DNA of 64,000 nucleotides, from contig NZ_JAJAPW010000006.1 of the NCBI RefSeq assembly GCF_020523925.1, positions 62,001 through 126,000 on the forward strand. The letters run 5' to 3'. Every line of letters starts with the position of its first letter. Positions within the stretch are counted from its first letter, which is position 1. Source of the stretch: Neotamlana laminarinivorans. GTDB lineage: Bacteria; Bacteroidota; Bacteroidia; Flavobacteriales; Flavobacteriaceae. The position numbers and the translations under genes are program-made. Under the pieces are notes generated by a model. That model saw only the letters and a program-made list of their open reading frames with translations. It ran no database searches and was not told the DNA's origin. This document shows positions 53,591-61,769 of the stretch, one piece after another.

Positions 53591-53983
53591 TTATAACAAC
53601 AAAAACTCATTTAAAATTGGAATATCGGCTTCAGCCCAATCTAAATTTATTAAATCTTCTTTTTTTGCTAAAACATAATTAGCATGTTCTTTAAGTATTA
53701 AACTTCCGGAATTGTATTTAGCAATAAAAGGAATTAATTTAATTTTAAAATCGGGGTATTGATGTGTTACCGGTGTTAATCGCTGCGTAACATGTATTTC
53801 AATATTAAGCTCTTCTTTAATTTCGCGTTTAATACAATCAATTTCTGATTCGTTAGGTTCTATTTTTCCACCTGCAAATTCCCATTTTAGAGGTAGCTTC
53901 ATTTTTTCGCTTCTTTGAAAAGCAAAAACTTTGTCATCTTTTAAAATGATAGCGCAAGTAACTAAAATAGTTTTCATTTTCAT
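53591..53983 (-). CDS. Nudix (MutT-like) pyrophosphohydrolase
   Basis: A 130-residue hydrolase with a complete Nudix box, Gly39-x5-Glu45-x7-Arg53-Glu54-x2-Glu57-Glu58. The CAIILKDDKVFAFQRSEKMKLPLKWEFAGGK start is typical of MutT/NudG-like enzymes that remove damaged or non-canonical nucleotides. It starts 5 bp after the DUF4421-like gene, so both are probably one operon with polA upstream. Confidence 0.9.
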   Translation of the reverse strand: MKMKTILVTCAIILKDDKVFAFQRSEKMKLPLKWEFAGGKIEPNESEIDCIKREIKEELNIEIHVTQRLTPVTHQYPDFKIKLIPFIAKYNSGSLILKEHANYVLAKKEDLINLDWAEADIPILNEFLLL

Positions 53984-53988
53984 CTTAT

Positions 53989-54912
53989 TTACAACCCAAA
54001 CTTACGCTCAATAGATTCTACGGTGCGTTGTAAAAATTTCGGGGCATTAAAACGATAAGCAAAATAGAGTTGTGCATGGTTTCTATCGTTGATTGTACTT
54101 CTTGTAGAGCGGTAGTTTATGTTGTTGCTCTCAAAAGTAAAAGTAGCACCGGCAGCAACACGCTCGTTGGTAAACCCAAATTGTAATCTAAAATTAAATC
54201 CGCGGGTAAAATAGGTTTCTTTATTAGTATCGTCTTTCGAGAATCGCATACCAAATTTAGGACTAATAGCAGGTGTTACAAACCAATTTTGGTCTACACA
54301 CCAAGTGTAATAATAGGCGGGCGATAATGTGAAATCGGAATTATGCTGAACCACTTTATCGCCATCAATAAAATCTGAAATACGGTTATATCTGTAAGTA
54401 AAACTTGGAATAAAACTACCTGAGCTTTCTCGTTGCCATTCATTAAGCTGAAACAAATGTTTATACGAAAAACGGTCGTTTAATAAATAGCCAGCAGAAA
54501 ACCTATAGCTTGTAGATTTAAGATCTGGAAAATCTCTATCTGGATTTTGTAAATCGATGTTTTGAGCATAGAATCCTTTAATTCTACTAAAATCTGCACC
54601 TAAAACCCATTTACTTAGAAACAGATTAAGTTTGGCTTCTAAAAATTTTGATTTTCTATCGCTTTGTGGTGGCGAAAACCCAAACCCAAAGCCTAAAAAT
54701 TTATAATTTGCCGATAGTTTTGTTCTTAAATCGTTGGTAGCTTCAATGGTGTAGCGCTCGTTATTTATGTCTTCATTTACCGATAAAATTTCTGTTTGGC
54801 GGTTTATAGAAACTTTGGTAATTAAATAGTCGTTTAATTTTACAATATCTTGGGCGTTGGCTTTAGTAAAAAAAAGCAAAGACATTATAAAACAAGCGCT
54901 GTAGGTTTTCAT
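53989..54912 (-). CDS. DUF4421-like outer membrane protein
   Basis: A 307-residue exported protein: signal peptide (MKTYSACFIMSLLFFTKANAQ) and a beta-rich mature part (KLSANYKFLGFGFGFSPPQSD, GFNFRLQFGFTNERVAAGATFTF, HAQLYFAYRFNAP) typical of DUF4421 outer membrane barrels. Function unknown. It begins 14 bp after the polA stop, suggesting read-through from polA. Confidence 0.8.
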   Translation of the reverse strand: MKTYSACFIMSLLFFTKANAQDIVKLNDYLITKVSINRQTEILSVNEDINNERYTIEATNDLRTKLSANYKFLGFGFGFSPPQSDRKSKFLEAKLNLFLSKWVLGADFSRIKGFYAQNIDLQNPDRDFPDLKSTSYRFSAGYLLNDRFSYKHLFQLNEWQRESSGSFIPSFTYRYNRISDFIDGDKVVQHNSDFTLSPAYYYTWCVDQNWFVTPAISPKFGMRFSKDDTNKETYFTRGFNFRLQFGFTNERVAAGATFTFESNNINYRSTRSTINDRNHAQLYFAYRFNAPKFLQRTVESIERKFGL

Positions 54913-54926
54913 AAATGGTTTTATAT

Positions 54927-57773
54927 TTAGTGAGCCTCTAACCAGTTGTTTCCAGTATCTAATTCAACGTCTAAAGGAACAGCTAATTTATAAGCGTTTT
55001 CCATTTCGGTTTTTATTAGGTTTGAAACTTCTTCTAGTTCTGGTTTATAAACGTCGAAAACCAATTCATCGTGTACTTGCAACAACATTTTAGTTTTATA
55101 GTTACCAGCTTCTAATTTATTGTAAATAGCAATCATAGCTAGTTTAATAATGTCGGCGGCACTACCTTGTATTGGTGCGTTAACAGCATTACGTTCTGCA
55201 GCACCACGAACCACACCGTTTCTGGAATTAATATCTTTTAAATAGCGGCGACGACCTAAAACGGTTTGTACATAACCATGATCTCTTGCAAAATCTACCT
55301 GTTTGCTTATGTAGTTTTTTAACTTTGGGTAGGTTTCGTAATAGGTATCAATTAATTCTTTGGCTTCGCTACGCGATAAATCGGTTTGGTTACTTAAACC
55401 AAAAGCTGAAACGCCATAAATAATACCGAAGTTTACGGTTTTTGCGTTGCTACGTTGTTCGCGAGTAACATCATCAATAGCCACATTAAAAACCTTTGCA
55501 GCGGTTGAAGCATGAATATCTTCACCATTTTTAAAAGCTTCAATCATGGTTTCTTCTTCGCTTAAAGCGGCAATAATGCGTAATTCTATTTGGCTATAAT
55601 CGGCAGCGAGAAGGGTGTAATCTTCGCTTCGCGGAATAAAAGCTTTTCTTACTTGGCGACCGCGTTCTGTACGAATAGGAATGTTTTGTAAGTTGGGGTT
55701 GTTACTACTTAGTCGCCCAGTAGCTGCAACGGTTTGCATATAATCGGTATGTACGCGACCTGTAGCTTCTTCAACTTGTAGTGGTAAAGCATCAACATAC
55801 GTGCTTTTTAGCTTGCTTAAACCTCTAAAATCGATGATGTTTCTAATAATTTCGTGGTCTTTGGCCAAATAACTTAATACATCTTCAGCGGTAGAATATT
55901 GACCTGTTTTGGTTTTTTTAGGCTTGTCAACCAATTTCATTTTTTCAAATAAAATAATGCCTAATTGTTTTGGTGATGCAATATTAAACTCTTCTCCGGC
56001 TGCTTCGTAAATACTTTTTTCAAGTGAAGCGATATCGTTGTTAAGTTGTTCGGCTAATGATGCTAAAAAGTCTTTATCCAGATTAATACCTTCCAATTCC
56101 ATAGCTGCTAAAACACGCAGTAACGGAATTTCAATATCATCAAACAACGTTTGTGTGTTGGCTTCGCCTAATTCGTTTTGAAAATGTTCTTTTAGTTGCA
56201 GGGTAATGTCGGCATCTTCAACAGCATATTCGGTTTGTTTTTCTAAAGGAACATCGCGCATGGATAACTGATTTTTCCCTTTTTTACCAATAAGCTCTGT
56301 TATAGAAATTGGGGTGTAATTCAAATAGGTTTCTGCCAACACATCCATATTATGGCGCATATCTGGGTTAATTAAGTAATGCGCTAACATGGTGTCGAAC
56401 AATTTGCCTTTAACAGATATGTTGTATTTGGCTAAAACTTTAATATCGTATTTTAAATTCTGACCAATCTTTTCGATGGTTTCACTTTCAAAAAACGGAC
56501 GTAATTGCTCGATAAGTTCTTGTGCTTCGGTTTTATCTTCTGGAAAAGGTAAGTAAAAGCCTTTCCCAACTTCCCATGAAAATGCAATGCCAACCAATTC
56601 CGCAGTTAACGGATTTAAACCGGTAGTTTCGGTATCGAAACACACCGAGGTTTGGTTCATTAAATTTTTAATAAACAGCTTTGTTGCCATTCCAGAAGCT
56701 ATGCTTTGGTAAAAATGGCTTGTGTTGTCGGCAGTTTTTCGGGTATGAGATTCCGAACTCGTTTCGGTATCAGTACTATTAACATCGCCACCAAATAAGG
56801 AGAATTGACCAGCTCCTGCAGTTGAGGTTGTTTTGGCTTTAACCTCAGTTTCTGTTTTTTTTACTTCTGCGGAAGCGTTATCAGCTTCAGAAGCAAAGGT
56901 TTTTACAAAGTTATCGGTTAAGCGTCTAAACTCTAATTCTTGAAAAATGGTTTTCACAGCTTCAATATCTGGATCACACATTTCAAAATCTTTTTCATCA
57001 AATTCCACCGGAACATCAAGCATAATGGTGGCTAGTTTTTTAGAAAGTAACCCCAGTTCTTGGTTGGCTTCAACTTTCTCTTTCATTTTACCTTTAAGCT
57101 CATGAATGTTTTCAAACAAACCTTCCATACTGCCATAGGCTTTAATAAATTTTTTGGCTGTTTTATCGCCAACACCTGGTAATCCTGGAATATTATCACT
57201 GGCATCGCCCATCATTCCTAAATAATCAATAACCTGTAATGGGTTTTCAACCTCAAACTTTTTTTGTACTTCGGGAATGCCCCAAGTTTCGTAACCACCG
57301 CCAAACGATTTTGGGCGATACATAAAAATATTTTCTGAAACTAATTGAGCAAAATCCTTATCGGGTGTAACCATAAAGGTTGTATAACCTTGTTTTTCGG
57401 CTTTTTTACTTAGCGTTCCAATAACGTCGTCTGCTTCAAAACCTTCTTTAACCATAATTGGAATATGCATGGCTTTTAAAATGTTTTGAATATACGGCAC
57501 AGCTACTTTTATAGCTTCTGGTGTTTCATCGCGATTAGCTTTGTAAGCCTCGAACATTTCAACTCTGTCGGCACTTCCGCCTTTATCGAAACATACCGCT
57601 AAATGGTCTGGGCGCTCACGTTTAATAACATCTAAAAGCGAGTTCATAAAACCCATAATGGCCGAAGTATCTATACCTTGCGAATTAATTCTAGGATTTT
57701 TTATAAAGGCATAATACCCACGGAAAATTAAAGCGTAAGCATCTACTAAAAAAAGGCGTTTTTTATCTGACAT
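54927..57773 (-). CDS. polA: DNA polymerase I
   Basis: 948 residues, all three domains: 5'-3' exonuclease (about 1-295, LFLVDAYALIFRGYYAF), 3'-5' proofreading exonuclease with the acidic residues intact (FDTETTGL, Asp380 and Glu382), and family A polymerase with motif A DYSQIELR (Asp725) and motif C LQVHDELVF near the end. Acts in Okazaki-fragment processing and repair. A low-complexity Ala/Thr/Glu linker lies around 295-345. Confidence 0.97.
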   Translation of the reverse strand: MSDKKRLFLVDAYALIFRGYYAFIKNPRINSQGIDTSAIMGFMNSLLDVIKRERPDHLAVCFDKGGSADRVEMFEAYKANRDETPEAIKVAVPYIQNILKAMHIPIMVKEGFEADDVIGTLSKKAEKQGYTTFMVTPDKDFAQLVSENIFMYRPKSFGGGYETWGIPEVQKKFEVENPLQVIDYLGMMGDASDNIPGLPGVGDKTAKKFIKAYGSMEGLFENIHELKGKMKEKVEANQELGLLSKKLATIMLDVPVEFDEKDFEMCDPDIEAVKTIFQELEFRRLTDNFVKTFASEADNASAEVKKTETEVKAKTTSTAGAGQFSLFGGDVNSTDTETSSESHTRKTADNTSHFYQSIASGMATKLFIKNLMNQTSVCFDTETTGLNPLTAELVGIAFSWEVGKGFYLPFPEDKTEAQELIEQLRPFFESETIEKIGQNLKYDIKVLAKYNISVKGKLFDTMLAHYLINPDMRHNMDVLAETYLNYTPISITELIGKKGKNQLSMRDVPLEKQTEYAVEDADITLQLKEHFQNELGEANTQTLFDDIEIPLLRVLAAMELEGINLDKDFLASLAEQLNNDIASLEKSIYEAAGEEFNIASPKQLGIILFEKMKLVDKPKKTKTGQYSTAEDVLSYLAKDHEIIRNIIDFRGLSKLKSTYVDALPLQVEEATGRVHTDYMQTVAATGRLSSNNPNLQNIPIRTERGRQVRKAFIPRSEDYTLLAADYSQIELRIIAALSEEETMIEAFKNGEDIHASTAAKVFNVAIDDVTREQRSNAKTVNFGIIYGVSAFGLSNQTDLSRSEAKELIDTYYETYPKLKNYISKQVDFARDHGYVQTVLGRRRYLKDINSRNGVVRGAAERNAVNAPIQGSAADIIKLAMIAIYNKLEAGNYKTKMLLQVHDELVFDVYKPELEEVSNLIKTEMENAYKLAVPLDVELDTGNNWLEAH

Positions 57774-57874
57774 TTATTTGAATTTGAAAGTACGTAAAAC
57801 TACGAAATCTAGGAAAGATTATAAATTAATTGAATTGCAATTTGTATTTTTAAGATAAATAAAATCTATAAGCT

Positions 57875-59275
57875 TTGAAAAACCCCTATTTACAACTTTT
57901 TAATTCACAAAAAGAAAATCAATTTAACATAGGAAATACCAATTATAAACAACGTATAAAAAAACTTAAAATATTAAAGGTTGCCCTTGAGAAAACCTAT
58001 AAACAAGACATTAGAGAAGCGCTTTACGCCGATTTTAAAAAGCCATATATAGAAACCGATTTAACAGAGCTATATCTTGTTATTAAAGAAATAAAAGTTG
58101 CTATTTCAAATCTAAAATCTTGGATGCGTAATAAACATGTAGGTACGCCATTAGCTTTGTTAGGTACAACCTCATGGATTAAATACGAGCCTAAAGGTGT
58201 TTGTTTAATTATTTCGCCATGGAATTATCCGGTTAATTTAACATTTTGTCCTTTGGTTTCTGCAATTGCGGCAGGAAATACGGTTATTTTAAAACCTTCT
58301 GAAATGACACCAAATACCTCGCGTGTTATGGCAAAAATTGTAAAAGATGTATTTAATGAAAACGAAATTGCTTTAGTTGAAGGCGATGTTGAGGTTTCAA
58401 AACATTTATTAAAATTGCCATTTAATCATATTTTCTTTACAGGTTCGCCTGCTGTTGGTAAAATTATTATGGAAGCGGCATCAAAACATTTAGCTTCGGT
58501 AACTTTAGAACTGGGAGGTAAATCGCCTACAATAGTAGATGAAACAGCTAATGTGCAAACCGCTGTTAAAAGCATAGTTTGGGGTAAATACTTAAATACT
58601 GGGCAAACCTGTATAGCTCCAGATTATGTTTTGGTACACGAAAGTAAAAAAGAAGCTTTTATTGAAGCTTTTAAAATGACAATGGATAATTATTACTCAA
58701 AAAAACCTGAAAAATCTAAATCTTTTGGGCGTGTTGTAAACGAAAAACATTTTAAACGATTAACCAGTTATATTGAGGCAGCAAAAGAAGACAAAGCTAT
58801 AATACATAAAGGCGGAAACTATAATGCTAACGATAATTATATTGAACCCACACTAATCTCAAAAATACCAGAAAGGAACCCGTTACTAAACGAAGAAATT
58901 TTTGGACCAATACTTCCCATAAAAACCTATAAAAATTTAAATGAAGTTGTTAGTTATATCAATTCAAAAGCGCGCCCTTTAGCGCTGTACATGTATAGCA
59001 AAAGTAAAAAAAACACCAACTATGTTATTAAAAATACACGATCTGGTGGTACTTGTATAAATAGTACCGAAATACATTTTATAAATCATGAATTGCCGTT
59101 TGGTGGCATTAACAATAGCGGAATAGGTAAATCGCATAGTTATTTTGGGTTTAAAGCTTTCTCTAACGAGCGAGCTGTTTTAAAAAGTTATTGGTCGGCA
59201 CCATTAAAAGTATTATTTCCACCATACACAAACTTTAAGCAAAAAGTAGTAGACTTTATTATAAAATGGCTTTAA
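57875..59275 (+). CDS. Aldehyde dehydrogenase (class 3-like)
   Basis: A 466-residue NAD(P)-dependent dehydrogenase oxidising aldehydes. Catalytic cysteine in NTGQTCIAPDYVL, general base glutamate in LELGGKSPT, cofactor loop FTGSPAVGKIIM, and a C-terminal hydrophobic end (VLFPPYTNFKQKVVDFIIKWL) characteristic of class 3/fatty-aldehyde members that attach to membranes. The start is TTG at 57875; the first in-frame ATG is about 100 codons in and would remove part of the cofactor-binding domain. Divergent from polA. Confidence 0.9.
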   Translation: MKNPYLQLFNSQKENQFNIGNTNYKQRIKKLKILKVALEKTYKQDIREALYADFKKPYIETDLTELYLVIKEIKVAISNLKSWMRNKHVGTPLALLGTTSWIKYEPKGVCLIISPWNYPVNLTFCPLVSAIAAGNTVILKPSEMTPNTSRVMAKIVKDVFNENEIALVEGDVEVSKHLLKLPFNHIFFTGSPAVGKIIMEAASKHLASVTLELGGKSPTIVDETANVQTAVKSIVWGKYLNTGQTCIAPDYVLVHESKKEAFIEAFKMTMDNYYSKKPEKSKSFGRVVNEKHFKRLTSYIEAAKEDKAIIHKGGNYNANDNYIEPTLISKIPERNPLLNEEIFGPILPIKTYKNLNEVVSYINSKARPLALYMYSKSKKNTNYVIKNTRSGGTCINSTEIHFINHELPFGGINNSGIGKSHSYFGFKAFSNERAVLKSYWSAPLKVLFPPYTNFKQKVVDFIIKWL

Positions 59276-59333
59276 AACCCTTAACATTTAGTTAAATAGA
59301 AATACAGCTTTCTGTATTAGGTTTTATTACCGT

Positions 59334-59341
59334 TATCTTTG
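59334..59341 (+). promoter_or_regulatory. Promoter of the metallophosphoesterase gene, -7 element TATCTTTG
   Basis: Perfect TAnnTTTG, 16 bases before the ATG at 59358. Confidence 0.6.
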
Positions 59342-59357
59342 CTAAAAAAAATTAAGC

Positions 59358-60584
59358 ATGACACGTTGGGTTATATTTTTAATTCTATATATACTAGTAA
59401 CCATTTACGGTTTTCAAGCCTTAAAAACCGTAGTAAAAAATAACTGGATTTACTATGCGTTTTTTGCAGTAGCGTTATTGGTTTTAGGTAATTTTTTATA
59501 TCAGTTTTTATCAGCTTCAGAAGGTCGTGTTTTAACGCCTGCAAAAAGTTATGCTTTTGGTTTTTTGCTTGCCTATTTAGCGTTTAATATTATAATAATT
59601 CCTATTATGTTTGGCGAAGATATAATTAGGTTTGTTATTGGTATTTACGACAAATTGTTTGCAACCAAAAGCAATTTTAATTTACCATCCAGACGTAAAT
59701 TTATAAGCCAGATAGCTTTGGGTTTAGCAGCTATTCCATTAGCTTCTATTTTATACGGTATGTATCGTGGTAAATATCGTTTTCGCGTATTAAATTATAC
59801 ACTGTATTTCGAAGATTTGCCAGAAGCCTTCAATGGCTATAAAATAACCCAAATAAGCGATATTCATTCCGGAAGTTTCGATAACAGAGAGAAAATAGAA
59901 TATGGCGTTAATTTAATTAACGAACAAAATTCTGATGTTATTCTATTCACTGGAGATATGGTGAATAATAAAGCTAGTGAAATGGAGCCCTGGCAAGACC
60001 TGTTTTCAACCTTAAAAGCTAAAGATGGTGTTTTTTCGGTGTTAGGAAATCACGATTATGGCGATTATGTAAACTGGAAAACAAAAGAAGAAAAAGCACA
60101 AAACCTAGAAGAATTAAAACAACTTCAAAAAAACATGGGTTTTAACTTATTATTAAACGAAACCAAGTTTTTAGAAAAAAATGGAGAACGCATAGCTTTA
60201 GTGGGTGTAGAAAATTGGGGTAAAGGCTTTAAAAAAGTGGGTGATTTAAACAAAGCTGTACAAAAGGTGCAAGCAAACGATTTTAAAATATTAATGAGCC
60301 ACGACCCAACGCACTGGGAAGAAGAAGTAATAGATGCCGATTATCATTATCATTTAACCCTAAGTGGGCACACGCATGGTATGCAATTTGGTATAGAAAT
60401 ACCAGGTTGGATAAAATGGAGTCCTGCCAAATGGCGATATAAACACTGGGCAGGTATTTATCAAGAAAAAGGCCAATATATAAACGTAAACCGTGGCTTT
60501 GGTTACTTAGGTTATCCTGGGCGTGTTGGTATTTGGCCAGAAGTAACTGTAATAGAGTTAAAACGAGGATATAAACCGGTTTAA
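59358..60584 (+). CDS. Membrane-anchored metallophosphoesterase
   Basis: A 408-residue protein: four N-terminal hydrophobic segments (about 1-120), then a YaeI-like calcineurin-type phosphoesterase domain. Metal motifs in order: ITQISDIHSG, FTGDMVNN, VLGNHDYGD and LSGHTHGMQFG. YaeI-type enzymes hydrolyse phosphodiesters, in some cases lipid A or UDP-diacylglucosamine related; the substrate here is not evident. Confidence 0.92.
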   Translation: MTRWVIFLILYILVTIYGFQALKTVVKNNWIYYAFFAVALLVLGNFLYQFLSASEGRVLTPAKSYAFGFLLAYLAFNIIIIPIMFGEDIIRFVIGIYDKLFATKSNFNLPSRRKFISQIALGLAAIPLASILYGMYRGKYRFRVLNYTLYFEDLPEAFNGYKITQISDIHSGSFDNREKIEYGVNLINEQNSDVILFTGDMVNNKASEMEPWQDLFSTLKAKDGVFSVLGNHDYGDYVNWKTKEEKAQNLEELKQLQKNMGFNLLLNETKFLEKNGERIALVGVENWGKGFKKVGDLNKAVQKVQANDFKILMSHDPTHWEEEVIDADYHYHLTLSGHTHGMQFGIEIPGWIKWSPAKWRYKHWAGIYQEKGQYINVNRGFGYLGYPGRVGIWPEVTVIELKRGYKPV

Positions 60585-60600
60585 TTGACTAATAATTCAT

Positions 60601-60608
60601 TATATTTG
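60601..60608 (+). promoter_or_regulatory. Promoter of the thioredoxin-like gene, -7 element TATATTTG
   Basis: Perfect TAnnTTTG, 20 bases before the ATG at 60629. Confidence 0.6.
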
Positions 60609-60628
60609 ATAATAAAATGTAATAATTT

Positions 60629-60928
60629 ATGTCAAAATTTGGAGAACTTATAGATGTAGAAATTCCGGTATTGTTACAATTTTACACATCCTGGAACCCA
60701 GACGAAGCCAAATATTTACATCAAAATCTTCACGACGTAGCAGAGACTTTAGGTAACAAGGTAAAAGTTATAAAAATTGATGTAGATAAAAATCAAGACT
60801 TAGCCAAAGCACTACGTATAAAAACCTTACCAACGCTAATAATTTATAAGCATGGCGAAATGCAATGGCGCCAAAGTGGCGAGCAACAAGTAAATGCAAT
60901 ACTTAGCAAAGTAGAAGAGTATATTTAA
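60629..60928 (+). CDS. Thioredoxin-fold protein without active-site cysteines
   Basis: A 99-residue thioredoxin-like protein. The fold is recognisable from VLLQFYTSWNP (the place of the WCGPC loop), VKVIKIDVDKNQDLAKALRIKTLPTLIIY with the cis-proline, and the final KVEEYI helix. There is no cysteine anywhere, so it cannot do dithiol-disulfide exchange; a binding or chaperone role is likely. A repeat copy starts 9 bp after its stop. Confidence 0.88.
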   Translation: MSKFGELIDVEIPVLLQFYTSWNPDEAKYLHQNLHDVAETLGNKVKVIKIDVDKNQDLAKALRIKTLPTLIIYKHGEMQWRQSGEQQVNAILSKVEEYI

Positions 60929-60936
60929 TTTGTTTT

Positions 60937-61018
60937 GGGCGCTACCACAAGGGTCGCGCTTTCGGCAGTCGCTACCTCCTGCGTCGGTGAGCTTCAACAA
61001 TGCCTCAATCGCTAGCGC
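60937..61018 (+). repeat. Dispersed intergenic repeat, copy 4 (82 bp)
   Basis: Begins GGGCGCTACCACAAGGGTCG and ends CTCAATCGCTAGCGC. Compared with copies 1-3 both terminal arms carry a matching change (GCGTTA to GCGCTA and TAACGC to TAGCGC), so the terminal pairing is kept. Confidence 0.85.
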
Positions 61019-61109
61019 GGGTTGCTGCTACATAAAGGCTTTTTTACCTAAGAATATTATTATTTGTTTTACTCCTCTAATTGAATATGGTTTTACTGGT
61101 GGTTAAAAC

Positions 61110-61763
61110 TCAATTAAAATTAATAGCTTCAAAAGTAAACCCAAGATTATAAAAATGTTCTAAAACTTTAGGTAAAGCATATGTCATGTTTTTTTGAGCT
61201 TTTACACTATCATGGAATACAATTATACTTCCGCTTTTAGCTTTTTTTATAACATTGTTTAAGCAGGTTTCAGGGGTTATGTTTTTATCCCAATCAAAAG
61301 AAATAACATCCCACATAATTATTTTGTAATCTATAGCCAATAATTTTTTGCCCTGTTTGTTAGTTATTTTTCCATAAGGAGGCCTAAACAAATTACTTGT
61401 ATGCATGAAAGTATCAAAAACTGAGCTAATTGTTTTTTGAGCTTTAAGTGTATTTTCTAAATATAATTTTTTTGAGGTTTTCCAGCCTTTTAAATGGTTG
61501 TGGGTGTGGTTGCCTACAATGTGGCCTTCGGTAATTATATCTTTTAAAATTTCAGGGTGTTTTTCAACATTGTTACCAATACAGAAAAAGGTAGCTTTAG
61601 CTTGATACTGTTTTAATGTTTTAAGAACCCAATGGGTTATTTCTGGTGTAGGACCATCATCAAAAGTTAAATATAAAACCCTTTTAGTTGTAGGTATATC
61701 CCAGATATATTTGGAAAATATTTTTTTTACAACCAAAGGGGTTTTAATAGGTATTATGTTCAT
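61110..61763 (-). CDS. Polysaccharide deacetylase (NodB-type)
   Basis: A 217-residue metal-dependent deacetylase, probably acting on N-acetylated glycans such as peptidoglycan. Motifs: TFDDGP (Asp35-Asp36), HTHNH (His86-x3-His90), RPPYGK, and the final IVFHDS. There is no clear signal peptide and the N-terminus is short, so location is uncertain. It follows the DUF2723 gene by 6 bp and is likely in its operon. Confidence 0.9.
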   Translation of the reverse strand: MNIIPIKTPLVVKKIFSKYIWDIPTTKRVLYLTFDDGPTPEITHWVLKTLKQYQAKATFFCIGNNVEKHPEILKDIITEGHIVGNHTHNHLKGWKTSKKLYLENTLKAQKTISSVFDTFMHTSNLFRPPYGKITNKQGKKLLAIDYKIIMWDVISFDWDKNITPETCLNNVIKKAKSGSIIVFHDSVKAQKNMTYALPKVLEHFYNLGFTFEAINFN

Positions 61764-61769
61764 GCCTAA

